In this document: one piece after another, positions 1 through 8,397 of the stretch
How positions within the stretch are numbered: position 1 is the first letter of the stretch
Layout: every line of letters begins with the position of its first letter
Source: Solenopsis invicta
Taxonomy: Eukaryota > Arthropoda > Insecta > Hymenoptera > Formicidae
Direction: 5' to 3'
Assembly (NCBI RefSeq): GCF_016802725.1
Contig: NC_052669.1
Location: 12,892,770-12,956,769, forward strand
Length of the DNA stretch: 64,000 nt
The notes under the pieces: model-generated
Told to the model about the DNA's origin: nothing
The model's database searches: none
The model's input: the letters and a program-made list of their open reading frames with translations, nothing else
Translations under genes and position numbers: made by a program

Positions 1-560
1 AACTGCCTTTTGGAGGGCGAAGGCGTTGTCACCACGATTTGTGCGGGGGCAGGGGGAATTTCACGGCACGCGTCTTTGCCGTACTGACCGTGATGATGTC
101 ACGTGGAGGGAGCAGGAAGGGAGCGGGAGGAACATTTCACGGCATGTATTTTGTCATTCTAACCACGCCTTGAAGAGAGGGGGTGATGCCACCTCGCGGC
201 GTTAGCATAGATGACATTACGTAAGCACTGCGCTCTCACTCCTTCCTGTATACCTTCTTGCTCGCACGTCAACGCTCTCAATCGCCGTCTTGGAGAAGGG
301 GTGATCTCACCTCGCGATGCTAATTATAGCATAGGTGATGGAATCGCACAAGCGTTTTCTTTCTCACTCCCTCCCATATATTGCGCTCATCAGATGCTGC
401 GATGCGGTGTGGCAATTCATCATCCTCCTTCCCCCCATACGTTTTATCCTCGCTCGCTTGCTCATGTTCTCCCACGGCTTATCTTATACCTCGCACGCCA
501 ATGTTCTCAATCGCACGCGTTCTTATTTCTAAAATGAGAACACCTCTAAGCAATTTTTTA
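1..560. repeat. Left terminal inverted repeat of the Polinton (5' end missing)
   Basis: This stretch matches the reverse complement of 21,400-22,040. Shared blocks include the G/C-rich segment with the CACGGCACGCGTCTTTGCC motif near the edge, the CTCGCGATGCTAATTATAGC block near 310-330 and the GCACGCCAATGTTCTCAATC block near 493-515. The match continues up to base 1, so the true terminus lies further left. No gene is supported here; the short open frames are chance readings of the repeat. Confidence 0.9.
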
Positions 561-689
561 TCTTAGATGCAGCTTAAATTTTCGATAACACAAGAGATAC
601 GTTTTATCAAGAGGTAAGAGGTATGACAGTGTCTTACACCAAGTGACCATTGCATATTAAACACTTTTTTATAACACGATCGCACTATT

Positions 690-1015
690 AAACGTGCATC
701 ATACGTCTATTGAACCGATATCAAATATCTATTAGACGTTTACGTCTACGTCTACCATACGTCTGTCGTACGTCTACCGTACGTCTATCGTACATCGACC
801 ATACGTCTACCATACGTCTATTGTACATCGTACGTCTATCATACTACTACATTGTACTACAGACGTTCGAGTGTAGTACGGTAGACGTTTGATAATAGTA
901 TGGTTGACGATCATACTACTACATTGTACTACTGACGTTCGAGTGTAGTACGTTAGACGTTTCATAATAATATGGTTGACGGTTCAACCATACTATTATC
1001 AAACGTCTAACGTCT
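690..1015. repeat. Subterminal tandem and inverted repeats built on ACGTCTA
   Basis: From about 700 to 850 a degenerate 10-11-mer containing TACGTCTA is repeated about a dozen times. It is followed by two tandem units of about 72 bp (about 838-908 and 909-981), each running from a CATACTACTACATTGTACTA core to AGACGTTTGATAAT and TGGTTGACG. An inverted copy of the second half follows (CAACCATACTATTATCAAAC, about 987-1006), able to form a hairpin. The position just inside the terminal repeat suggests a subterminal replication or integrase-binding region, but that is inference. Confidence 0.75.
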
Positions 1016-1084
1016 ACGAATTATTTATGTATTACAGGGAAAGATAAAAAAATAAACCATAAATACGTTTATACATTTTTTATT

Positions 1085-1627
1085 TTAAAGCATCTTTTGA
1101 CATTGTAACCAATAATTGTATAATTTAAATACATTCTGCATAGCACAATTCTTAATATGTTTTGCACATCGTATAGTGTTCGCTGTATCCAAATTATTTA
1201 AAGATTCAATGTCTTCGTAATCAGCATCCACGGTCTCGATGATAACATTATTTCTTACATTGACATCAAGTATATTATTCAACCATTCTCGTTTTTCATG
1301 GCCTTTAACGTATACGATAGCTTCATCATCATTTTTATCATATACAGCTGTTGAAATCAGGTGCTTCGCTTTCGGATACTGAACTATTCCATCTTCCCAT
1401 TGTAATCCATGGTGATAAGCAGTCAACCAAGAAACGCAAGATCTTTCGGATTTTGTCAATGCATTCCATGGCATGGAATTCGTAAAAATGTAATGCGTGA
1501 GAACGTTTCCTTGTTTCAATACCGCTACTTCCTTTACAATAAATTTTTTTCCAATGGTGAATCCTTGCAGATCCACAAATGTTGGCACAACCATGACAAG
1601 TAATTTTTTGAGACTGTACCATATCAA
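1085..1627 (-). CDS. Polinton-associated protein of unknown function (DLQGF type)
   Basis: Up to 180 aa; the second ATG (about 1,594), just before VPTFVDLQGF, is a plausible start because the first eleven residues look like leader sequence. The N-terminal VDLQGF, the central HHGLQWEDG, the YVKGHEKREWL block and a C-terminal Cys/His-rich stretch (RCAKHIKNCAMQNVF) form a pattern I recall from many insect Polintons and insect uncharacterised proteins. No catalytic role is established; an RNase H-fold nuclease is only a weak guess from the acidic VDLQGF start. It lies 44 bp downstream of the major capsid gene on the same strand, at the end of the leftward virion-gene run, so a role in virion assembly or DNA handling is plausible. 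Confidence 0.75.
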   Translation of the reverse strand: MIWYSLKKLLVMVVPTFVDLQGFTIGKKFIVKEVAVLKQGNVLTHYIFTNSMPWNALTKSERSCVSWLTAYHHGLQWEDGIVQYPKAKHLISTAVYDKNDDEAIVYVKGHEKREWLNNILDVNVRNNVIIETVDADYEDIESLNNLDTANTIRCAKHIKNCAMQNVFKLYNYWLQCQKML

Positions 1628-1670
1628 AAATATCTCGTATTTTATTAAAGATATTTGCTAACGCTGCATT

Positions 1671-2888
1671 TTACATGATTTTGCGCACAACGTTAGACAA
1701 TGGACAGTATTCAATTACACGATCATGTAAGATAAGGCAATAGGCGGTAGTGCTCGCTGGCACATTTTCTTTGCAATCAAATTCAATGCGCACGTCCACA
1801 GTAGCACTTTTGATGGACTCGTTTTGCCGCGAGCAATCAATCACTGTAAAAGGTCCTCTTTGCAGAAATGTGACCACGTTAAGCAGCGTATCGTAGCAAT
1901 CACGTCCATAATAAGATTTACGAAAACGTTGGTACATGTCAAACAGGATGGAGTATCTAGATTTACGAAAGTCTAGATTCAAGTCATCGTACGGATAAAA
2001 TTCAGAGTTGAGATAAAGTTTCACATTGATCAAATTCAATCGTCAAAAATAGTAGCATCTTGAGACATGATATTCTTGCGACCGGTCTGTAGTGCAAAGA
2101 TAACGAATCGAGGCTTTTCTAATTGTGTTGCAGTTTTAACAGTCCACGAATGTTTGGTTGTGCTCTGCAGCAAGGGGTACTCAAACAGATCCCAGGAACG
2201 AAAACTCATATTTAGATATCGCCCGCTTTCCAAAGCTCGTAGTATGGACAATTTATTGACTTCATTTAACGTAACATGTGGCATTCGCCACTGTACTTTG
2301 AACAATTCAATTTCCGGTTCCGTCGTTCTATTCGTTGCCACAATAGAATTGTTATCATTGCGCGCTCGTATCAAAATTAATTCATGGCGTGCGTTAACAA
2401 CCATGCGTTTGTAATCCTCGCAAAAGCCCAGCAGTAAATTTAGCGGCACGCAAAAATTGAAATAATTTTCCCACAGAGTGGACGACATGTCCCATCCGGC
2501 ATTCTGCATTATCATTCCTTTGTCAAACGTAAGAGATACATAGTTCTTTAGAGTACTAGTGATTCCAACGTTTCTGTTGCGATCAATTTCCACACCGTTG
2601 ATTTCATATCGAATTTCATCAAACATGAACGCTACACAATTATTTCCAAGTTTTATTTCTGATGCATCATCGTCATCATCATCATTTTTTTTTCTTCACT
2701 AATCTTCCTTCGACATAGAGAAAACTTTCGCACGGCAATGTGTATAAATCCTGTTGTTGTATAGGTATCCTTATTTCATCACTATGTCCAAACGTAGTGT
2801 TAGCGTATGGATTATACGAGTGAGTTTCAATCTTGACAATGCTATCGTCAAAGATCGGGTCACCTCCAATGTTTAGAATATCAGACAT
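1671..2888 (-). pseudogene. Polinton major capsid protein, broken by two frameshifts
   Basis: Three frames read left to right on the minus strand make up one protein of about 400 aa: 2,888-2,682, then up to about 2,680-2,036, then 2,040-1,671. Start SDILNIGGDPIFDD, middle MFDEIRYEINGVEIDRNRN and end CLILHDRVIEYCPLSNVVRK match the double jelly-roll major capsid of arthropod Polintons, which builds pseudo-hexagonal icosahedral shells in related viruses. The first break is at a run of nine A (T9 on the plus strand, 2,685-2,693) beside an ATC repeat encoding a stretch of Asp. The second is a one-base shift at about 2,036-2,040, where a TGA closes the middle frame. The homopolymer break could be a sequencing error or slippage; two breaks together favour decay. 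Confidence 0.9.
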
Positions 2889-3060
2889 CTCAGAAATTTT
2901 GTACGGTGAATCCCAGTGATCTCAAATATGCAACGTTTGATGGAGTAAGTTTCTTTTTACTAAGCAATTGGATATTCTTGATTGCTGTCTTTTTGATTGT
3001 TGTGATCTTCTTGTTGCAAATTGTGTCTCGCTCTTGCTCATTCAGCACGAGCATCTCACG

Positions 3061-3801
3061 TTATCGTCTTCGTACGTGCAATCTAACAGTAATCTCTTCT
3101 CCGCGGAAATCAATTAATCGACCGTTTTGATCCACAATGCGAATAGTCAAGTCAGTAATGCTCCGTACGACGATCGGAAGGTAAATGATCTGGGCAGGCG
3201 TTTCCGAGATTTTATACCCGGGAGGAACACTCGGTGAAAATTCATGTATCGTATGCACGCACTTGTCGTTGCTATACGCACCAGCGATCAGGTTACATTC
3301 TATGCGAATAATGTTTACATTGATTATATTTATAGGTAAGTCTGATTCGTGCCATTGTCGAGGTTCAAGCATACGATTTGAGGAAAATCCCAACAGCGAT
3401 CCAATGTTGTTGGATTTGCTAAAATTTATTCGATAAGAGCACTTGATCTTGCTCTTCATAGTATTATTGTTGGCGCGAATCATAATCTCGTTATCCTCGT
3501 CTTCATCAATCTCTTTATGAAGCAACTTCTTCCTAGTAACATCATTTGAGACATGAGATATAGCATGTCTCAGATACTTGTCAATGTCACGCAGTTCGTA
3601 CGATCCTTCGGGAATGATAACTTCCTTGTCGTCTTTGTCATAGTAAAATTTGTTATTTGAGGAATTTATATTAGGTATCGTATTGTAGGTTTCAAAGTCT
3701 GTCAGACCGAGCTCGTAATCACCATCGCTTAAATCTACAGCTGGAAAGTAGCTTACCGCGAGGACGTTACTTTTGCCGGTTAACGTAAACGTCAGTGACA
3801 T
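3061..3801 (-). CDS. Polinton minor capsid (penton-type) protein
   Basis: 246 aa from the ATG at 3,801 (MSLTFTLTGKSNVL). The frame stays open to an upstream ATG at 3,885, but that adds 28 residues overlapping the protease gene, so the inner start is preferred. Blocks such as DYELGLTDFETYNTIPNI, GSLLGFS, LPINIINVNIIRIECNLI, IHEFSPSVPPGYKI and a basic RLHVRRR tail match the single jelly-roll minor capsid of Polintons, expected at the fivefold vertices. An acidic EIDEDEDNE insert occurs near the middle. It follows the protease polyprotein closely and precedes the major capsid gene, forming a virion-gene block. The reading frame is intact. Confidence 0.9.
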   Translation of the reverse strand: MSLTFTLTGKSNVLAVSYFPAVDLSDGDYELGLTDFETYNTIPNINSSNNKFYYDKDDKEVIIPEGSYELRDIDKYLRHAISHVSNDVTRKKLLHKEIDEDEDNEIMIRANNNTMKSKIKCSYRINFSKSNNIGSLLGFSSNRMLEPRQWHESDLPINIINVNIIRIECNLIAGAYSNDKCVHTIHEFSPSVPPGYKISETPAQIIYLPIVVRSITDLTIRIVDQNGRLIDFRGEEITVRLHVRRR

Positions 3802-3814
3802 GTTGTATACTGAG

Positions 3815-4843
3815 TTAAATAGCGAAATGTTGATCTTTAAATTGATTGTCAACCGACTGTAGAAAACGTAGGCATAGTTGACCACAGTTGCTTTGATTGT
3901 AACGTTGATAACGCGCGTGATTGTACTCGATACGTGTCACATCACTGTTAAAGTATCGCACCAATTCTTGTGGTGGTCGAAGATTACCAAAACTGTCGAA
4001 ATATATAGCACGATTCCCCCTCTTTGCGTACGCCACCCAATGAGTACCCGGTCCTTCGACACTGTCCAAATTCATGATACCGCTCTCGTTTCGGCGTGCT
4101 CCCCCCGTTGGTAATGAAGTACGCATAAAAATTCTTCGGAAATGTGGAATGCGCATACGTTTTGCTAGTTGAAGTAATTCAAGGTTTGTAGTAACACCTT
4201 TTGGCATTTTTAATGTTTCATCGACATTTTTTTTTTTTCTTCTTGATACTGCTCCGCCGCGCTTATACGGAGCGAGATAAACTCCATGACCTTCCATGAC
4301 ACGATTATGACGTTTTAATTCCTCCAGTTGACGCTGTGCCGCTTTGTTATCATTTACGGCCTTTGCTACTCCAGCCGCTCCTCCGACCAATGACCCGAGA
4401 ACTCCCAACAATGGCAGGACGGGTAGGATACCACCACGTTTTGCTACCGGAAGTATCCGCTTGCGTGTTGTCTTCTTCTTTTTCTTCTTTGATTTCAGAC
4501 CCATACCGATTTTCATCTTGGTTTTCATAGCCGCCCAAATTGCTGTCGCAGCAGCTTTCTCTCCGAGACTTGAATCTCTCGCTGTAATGCGTTTCCATGC
4601 TTTCGAGGCGAGTATATTATCAGCCACGTGTCTTTTCGCGAGATCGTTGCTGTGCGAATAGGCTATGTCATGCTCACGACACGCCGCATCCAATGGATTG
4701 ATGCCTCGGTCACCTCGAGCCAATCGCTCTTCTAAACGTGTTCCTGGACCGCAATACTGATAACCGGGGATATGTAATTCGAAAGGAAGTGCATTAATCG
4801 CGCGATTTAACAAACCGCAGCCTTTCGCAGGCATTCGCAGCAA
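3815..4843 (-). CDS. Phospholipase A2 / basic core / adenain-type cysteine protease polyprotein
   Basis: 342 aa with three parts. Residues about 22-75 hold a viral phospholipase A2 domain: the calcium loop YCGPGT and the catalytic helix CREHDIAY, as in parvovirus VP1, used there to breach endosomal membranes. Residues about 115-200 hold a lysine-rich patch, a hydrophobic Gly/Ala-rich helix (LPLLGVLGSLVGGAAG) and Arg/Gly-rich linkers, reminiscent of adenoviral pVI/pX (inference). Residues about 215-342 match the adenovirus-type maturation protease (peptidase family C5): His in GTHWVAY, Asp in YFDSFG and the Cys region SNCGQLC. All catalytic residues are present and the frame is open. Fusion implies that the protease must release the lipase and core parts. 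The 5' end overlaps the neighbouring 91-codon frame by 37 bp. Confidence 0.93.
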   Translation of the reverse strand: MLRMPAKGCGLLNRAINALPFELHIPGYQYCGPGTRLEERLARGDRGINPLDAACREHDIAYSHSNDLAKRHVADNILASKAWKRITARDSSLGEKAAATAIWAAMKTKMKIGMGLKSKKKKKKTTRKRILPVAKRGGILPVLPLLGVLGSLVGGAAGVAKAVNDNKAAQRQLEELKRHNRVMEGHGVYLAPYKRGGAVSRRKKKNVDETLKMPKGVTTNLELLQLAKRMRIPHFRRIFMRTSLPTGGARRNESGIMNLDSVEGPGTHWVAYAKRGNRAIYFDSFGNLRPPQELVRYFNSDVTRIEYNHARYQRYNQSNCGQLCLRFLQSVDNQFKDQHFAI

Positions 4844-5082
4844 TTCTTTCTCAACGGTGCCGGACCGTCTATATGCGTATGCTGAGACGGTAAATTATAA
4901 TGTTTGAAACACCGACGGTACTGTTGAACCTCCGAATCTGTTTTTATATGTTTGGGCAATTTGTCCCATAAATGATCGATGTAATTGTGAAACTTTTGTA
5001 GCAAAACAACTTTTGGTATATATTTTAACTGTTCGCTAGTCAAACTGTGTACATCACAGATATCTGACACGATAAGAAACAT
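4807..5082 (-). CDS. Small cysteine-rich protein upstream of the PLA2-protease gene
   Basis: 91 aa, not recognised as a named family. The C-terminal third contains IDGPAPLRKNCCECLRK, unusually rich in Cys and basic residues. The last 37 bases overlap the start of the PLA2-protease frame in another phase. The N-terminal part of that larger protein (RMPAKGCGLLN) is read from the same bases. The two could be one protein joined by a frameshift, either genetic decay or recoding, or two overlapping genes. It starts only about 100 bp from the divergent ATPase gene, so 4,807-5,182 acts as the divergent promoter region. Confidence 0.55.
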   Translation of the reverse strand: MFLIVSDICDVHSLTSEQLKYIPKVVLLQKFHNYIDHLWDKLPKHIKTDSEVQQYRRCFKHYNLPSQHTHIDGPAPLRKNCCECLRKAAVC

Positions 5083-5116
5083 TTTGCATACTGAGCGATT
5101 TCACTCTACGCGCCTC

Positions 5117-5154
5117 TATAAATAGAAGCTACCCGCAATAGAAATTTTTCAGTT
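5117..5154 (+). promoter_or_regulatory. Core promoter of the ATPase gene run
   Basis: A TATAAATAG box at 5,117-5,125 is followed about 32 bases later by TCAGTT (5,149-5,154), the arthropod initiator consensus. The ATPase ATG follows at 5,182, giving a leader of about 30 bases. The same TATA plus TCAGT arrangement stands before the two spliced Polinton genes, so the element uses host-type RNA polymerase II promoters. Confidence 0.75.
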
Positions 5155-5181
5155 TATTGTTACCGTAGAGGGAAAGAAAAT

Positions 5182-5871
5182 ATGCGGTTTGTGCGGCAAC
5201 CGCAGGCAATTAGAGTAATTAATTTTGATGATAAGGTAACACCCGAAATAAAAACACGCAGACATGGAAATATGCTACCGATTTCTATACGTGGCATCAT
5301 TTGCGGTCCATAAAATTGTGGCAAGACAAACGTGTTGATGAGCATGTTGGAAAGCCCGCACGGTGTACGTTTCGAGAACGTGTATGTGTACTCGAAATCG
5401 CTTCAGCAGCCGAAATATCGATATCTGGAAAACTTATTAACACCGATTGAAGAAGTTGGGTATTTTGCATTCTCCAACAACAGCAACGTCATTCCTCCGA
5501 GCGAAGCGCTTCCGAATTCCATCTTTATCTTTGATGATGTAGCATGCGACAAGCAAGATACGATAAGAGAGTACTTTGCAATGGGCCGGCATGCTAACGT
5601 TGACTGCTTCTATCTCTGTCAGACGTATGCCAAGATACCGAAGCATCTTATACGTGACAACGCGAATTTGTTAATTATGTTCAAACAGGATGGCACCAAT
5701 CTGAAGCATGTATACAACGATCATGTAAACACTGACATGTCTTACAAGGATTTCTGCGATTTATGCCAGATTTGTTGGCAACAAAAATATGGATTTCTAG
5801 TAATAGACAAGGACAGCGCGCTTGTCGATGGAAGATATAGAAAAGGATTTAACGACTTTGCAATACCGTAG
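5182..5871 (+). pseudogene. Polinton genome-packaging ATPase, stop codon in the P-loop
   Basis: The frame begins at ATG 5,182 (MRFVRQPQAIRVINFDDKV) and runs to 5,871, about 229 codons, the usual size. It matches the FtsK/HerA-type A32-like ATPases that pump DNA into capsids in Polintons and large DNA viruses. The Walker A region reads GP-stop-NCGKT: a TAA at 5,311-5,313 sits in the same frame, inside the nucleotide-binding loop. Walker B is intact (IFIFDDVA, about residues 113-120), followed by GRHANVDCFYLCQTYAKIPK, the typical sensor region. Everything else is open, so one nonsense change inactivates it. It heads the rightward gene run. Confidence 0.92.
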
Positions 5872-5898
5872 AATGATTAGTTGTTGTCGATACGTTGA

Positions 5899-6969
5899 AT
5901 GTTCAACATGGATAGTAACATAGATCGCGAGAAGATAGCTAAACAGATTGTAAAAACAAGTAACACAATTCGCAAAAAATATCGCGCATTAAAAACGGGT
6001 AAAATGGAAGAAGATATTGCATTGGAAAGACATTTTAAGCCAATCATTGAACCTCTAAAACAGATTGTTGAAAATACCGTTGGAGTTGTAAATACCATTG
6101 AAAATGGGTCTAAACAGGCTGAGAGTGAAGCATTCTTTTCGGGAGATGAAGAATACGTGGAACCAAAACGAAAACGGTCGAACATTTCGTTTAATAATTC
6201 AATAATGACTTCTACTCCAATTAAATTGCAAACTGTACCAATTAATTTTAATAAAGCATCACAAATGTTACAAGATAGCGATTTATTGCAGAATCATGCA
6301 CCCTCCGTTGAAGAGGTTTTCGAAATCACCGATGAGCCGCTTGTGATGTCCGTTCGACAACAGTTAGAAACGTCTGAGGGGCAACAAAAATTACAAATAC
6401 ATTATGGTCCATTGGGACAAAAATATATGGGAGCTGTTTTGAGCGGTAAAAAAACGGTCAACGTAGATAATGTTTACGGAGTTTACTTCAACAATACCGG
6501 AACGATGCTTGGTAACAAACGTATCGACTTGCACAAGAACGATGATATATCCATAGACGGTAAAAGATACAAGGGTACTCAAGGTCTGTACGAGTTAATT
6601 TTCATGAAAATACCCAACGCTGATATCTACACGAATGACGATGTAGAGAAGTATAAGGATATCATATTAACTACAAACGCACATAGGCGAGACCATGGTG
6701 AATATAATCCAATACTAGGTAACAAAGGACACAAGTATAAAAATATAATCTCCCCCATGTTAGCACTGGATAAAGTTGGACGAGGTATACCGAACAACGT
6801 TACGTTAAACGACAACAAGATTGATTACGTTCATTGGAACGATCCGAACGAACTCGTCGATCGTCTTCGATTGCTCGAGGCCTCACGCCAAGCTGGACAC
6901 AACGCTCACGATAACGAGATCCTGTCGATTATCGAGGAACTTCGCGAAGCTAGTTTAATTATAAATTGA
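5899..6969 (+). CDS. Conserved Polinton protein of unknown function, 356 aa
   Basis: Intact frame, starting 28 bp after the ATPase stop. The N-terminal third is charged with heptad-like spacing (EKIAKQIVKTSNTIRKKY), then an acidic and basic linker with a KRKR nuclear-signal-like patch near residue 93. The C-terminal half has the blocks YGPLGQKYMG, GLYELIF and the ending YVHWNDPNELVDRLRLLEAS. I recall that last block from very many insect Polinton proteins and host-annotated uncharacterised proteins. No enzyme motif is visible. Its place between ATPase and the fibre-like gene, and its strong conservation, suggest a structural or virion-associated role; this is inference. Confidence 0.8.
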   Translation: MFNMDSNIDREKIAKQIVKTSNTIRKKYRALKTGKMEEDIALERHFKPIIEPLKQIVENTVGVVNTIENGSKQAESEAFFSGDEEYVEPKRKRSNISFNNSIMTSTPIKLQTVPINFNKASQMLQDSDLLQNHAPSVEEVFEITDEPLVMSVRQQLETSEGQQKLQIHYGPLGQKYMGAVLSGKKTVNVDNVYGVYFNNTGTMLGNKRIDLHKNDDISIDGKRYKGTQGLYELIFMKIPNADIYTNDDVEKYKDIILTTNAHRRDHGEYNPILGNKGHKYKNIISPMLALDKVGRGIPNNVTLNDNKIDYVHWNDPNELVDRLRLLEASRQAGHNAHDNEILSIIEELREASLIIN

Positions 6970-7004
6970 GTCGTGCTATTCATATTATTTTAGTCAACGT
7001 TGAA

Positions 7005-7337
7005 ATGTCAATCAATAAGTTTGGGATATCGCTCGGAAGTAGCGGAACGGAATCGTATTACAAATGGAACGGATTAATAAGAAGTTACGTCCGCGATAAT
7101 GCTCTTTGCAAGGTCAACGCCAATTTTGATGCAAAGTCATGCATGATTCGTCACGTAGCGTTACCTGTAGATGATAGCGATGCTGCCAATAAACGATATG
7201 TACAACAGAGCATACAAATTTTGAAAGATCACCAGGACGAAATCGAGAGGAAGATTGTTACTCTCCAAAATAAGATGGAGATTATGCTTAACAAAATTCA
7301 AAGACAACTCGATACAGTGACTCATAGCGCAGAGTAG
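7005..7337 (+). CDS. Small fibre-like coiled-coil protein
   Basis: 110 aa from ATG 7,005 (MSINKFGISLGSS). The frame opens upstream to overlap the previous stop, but the leader is unconvincing. After a short N-terminal motif, residues about 55-68 read LPVDDSDAANKRYVQQ. This closely resembles the DDAANKKYVD signature of viral and phage fibre shafts. The rest (KDHQDEIERKIVTLQNKMEIM) is a clear heptad coiled coil. A trimeric fibre or fibre-anchoring protein on the virion is a reasonable inference, but the knob domain of a full fibre is absent. It lies 35 bp after the 356-aa gene on the same strand. Confidence 0.6.
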   Translation: MSINKFGISLGSSGTESYYKWNGLIRSYVRDNALCKVNANFDAKSCMIRHVALPVDDSDAANKRYVQQSIQILKDHQDEIERKIVTLQNKMEIMLNKIQRQLDTVTHSAE

Positions 7338-7380
7338 AAAAAACGATACATTAGATCTCTCCATCATTTGTGAATCAAAC

Positions 7381-8310
7381 ATGAACAATTCCGAAAAGCA
7401 GCTGTTAGTGGAGGAACTTCATGCTCCAGCGAGAAGAAATTTTCCGAGAAGGCATGTCATTGTTCGCGGATACGATGCCCTGTGGCAAGCGGATGTGGTT
7501 GAGATGCGACCTTACATGAGATTTAACCGAGGTTACCATTACATACTCACCGTTATCGATGTATTGAGCAAGTATGCATGGGCTGTGCCTCTCAAGGCCA
7601 AGAGTGGCAATGAAGTGGCTAATGCGATTGCAAAGATAATACGAGACGATGAAAGATGTCCAAAAAATTTGCAGACTGACAGAGGAAAAGAATTTTACAA
7701 CGCCACGGTACAGAAACTATTGAAAAAACATGATATCAATCATTATTCAACATATTCCGTAATGAAGGCATCAGTCGTTGAACGGTTCAACCGTTCATTA
7801 AAGAACGACATGTGGAAGCAGTTTACGCTTAATGGAAATTATAAATGGATCGATTTGTTACCACGTCTCGTATTAGAATACAACTCGCGAAGGCATCGTA
7901 CTATTGGTATGCGACCTATCAATGTTACCCCTGCGATTGCCGAAAAACTCTTATCCACTGTGTATAGTCGCATAAAAATTGCTGCACCCGCGCGGTTCAA
8001 AGTGGGTGAATCGGTACGCGTGAGCAAATTTAAGACCATTTTTGATAAAGGTTATACACCGAATTGGACTATGGAGATATTTAAAATTGCCAAAGTGCAG
8101 AGAACTAATCCCGTGACGTATTTATTGAAGGATTCCTGTGGAAAACATATCAGCGGTGGATTTTACGAATATGAGCTTCAGCGAGTCGGTAATTCTAACT
8201 TGTATCTCGTTGAAAAAATTTTACGCAAAAGAGGGGATGAGGTTTATGTGAAATGGCTGGGATTTGATAATTCACACAATTCGTGGATACACAAGGATAA
8301 TGTATTGTAA
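7381..8310 (+). CDS. Polinton retroviral-type integrase with C-terminal chromodomain
   Basis: 309 aa, intact. The rve core has the catalytic triad: Asp in WQADVVEM (about residue 38), Asp in LQTDRGKEF (about 100) and Glu in ASVVERFNRSLK (about 136), followed by YNSRRHRTIGMRP. The SH3-like region (KVGESVRVSKF) is followed by a chromodomain (VEKILRKRGDEVYVKWLGF, about residues 278-309), which in Polintons and chromoviruses directs integration to marked chromatin. It inserts the linear element DNA, using the terminal inverted repeats as substrate. It is the last gene of the rightward run and converges on the polymerase gene across 87 bp. Confidence 0.95.
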   Translation: MNNSEKQLLVEELHAPARRNFPRRHVIVRGYDALWQADVVEMRPYMRFNRGYHYILTVIDVLSKYAWAVPLKAKSGNEVANAIAKIIRDDERCPKNLQTDRGKEFYNATVQKLLKKHDINHYSTYSVMKASVVERFNRSLKNDMWKQFTLNGNYKWIDLLPRLVLEYNSRRHRTIGMRPINVTPAIAEKLLSTVYSRIKIAAPARFKVGESVRVSKFKTIFDKGYTPNWTMEIFKIAKVQRTNPVTYLLKDSCGKHISGGFYEYELQRVGNSNLYLVEKILRKRGDEVYVKWLGFDNSHNSWIHKDNVL

Positions 8311-8397
8311 AAAAATGTATTACTTATTTACAAGATATTTGTAATTTTTATTACAATTACACAAATATACATATATTATACAAATTAAGTGTTTTAT
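8311..8397. terminator. Short AT-rich convergent 3' ends of integrase and polymerase genes
   Basis: On the minus strand the polymerase stop codon at 8,398-8,400 overlaps an AATAAA signal (about 8,394-8,399), giving almost no 3' untranslated coding slack. On the plus strand several AT-rich stretches follow the integrase stop, but no perfect AATAAA. An inverted pair, TTGTAATTTTTATTACAA, at about 8,339-8,356 could form a short hairpin. Confidence 0.5.

Noticed and set aside
2906..3130. Plus-strand 74-codon frame with a hydrophobic stretch, opposite the capsid block
   Set aside because: It lies antisense between and over the capsid genes, has no promoter or conserved pattern, and the hydrophobic run comes from an AT-rich spacer.
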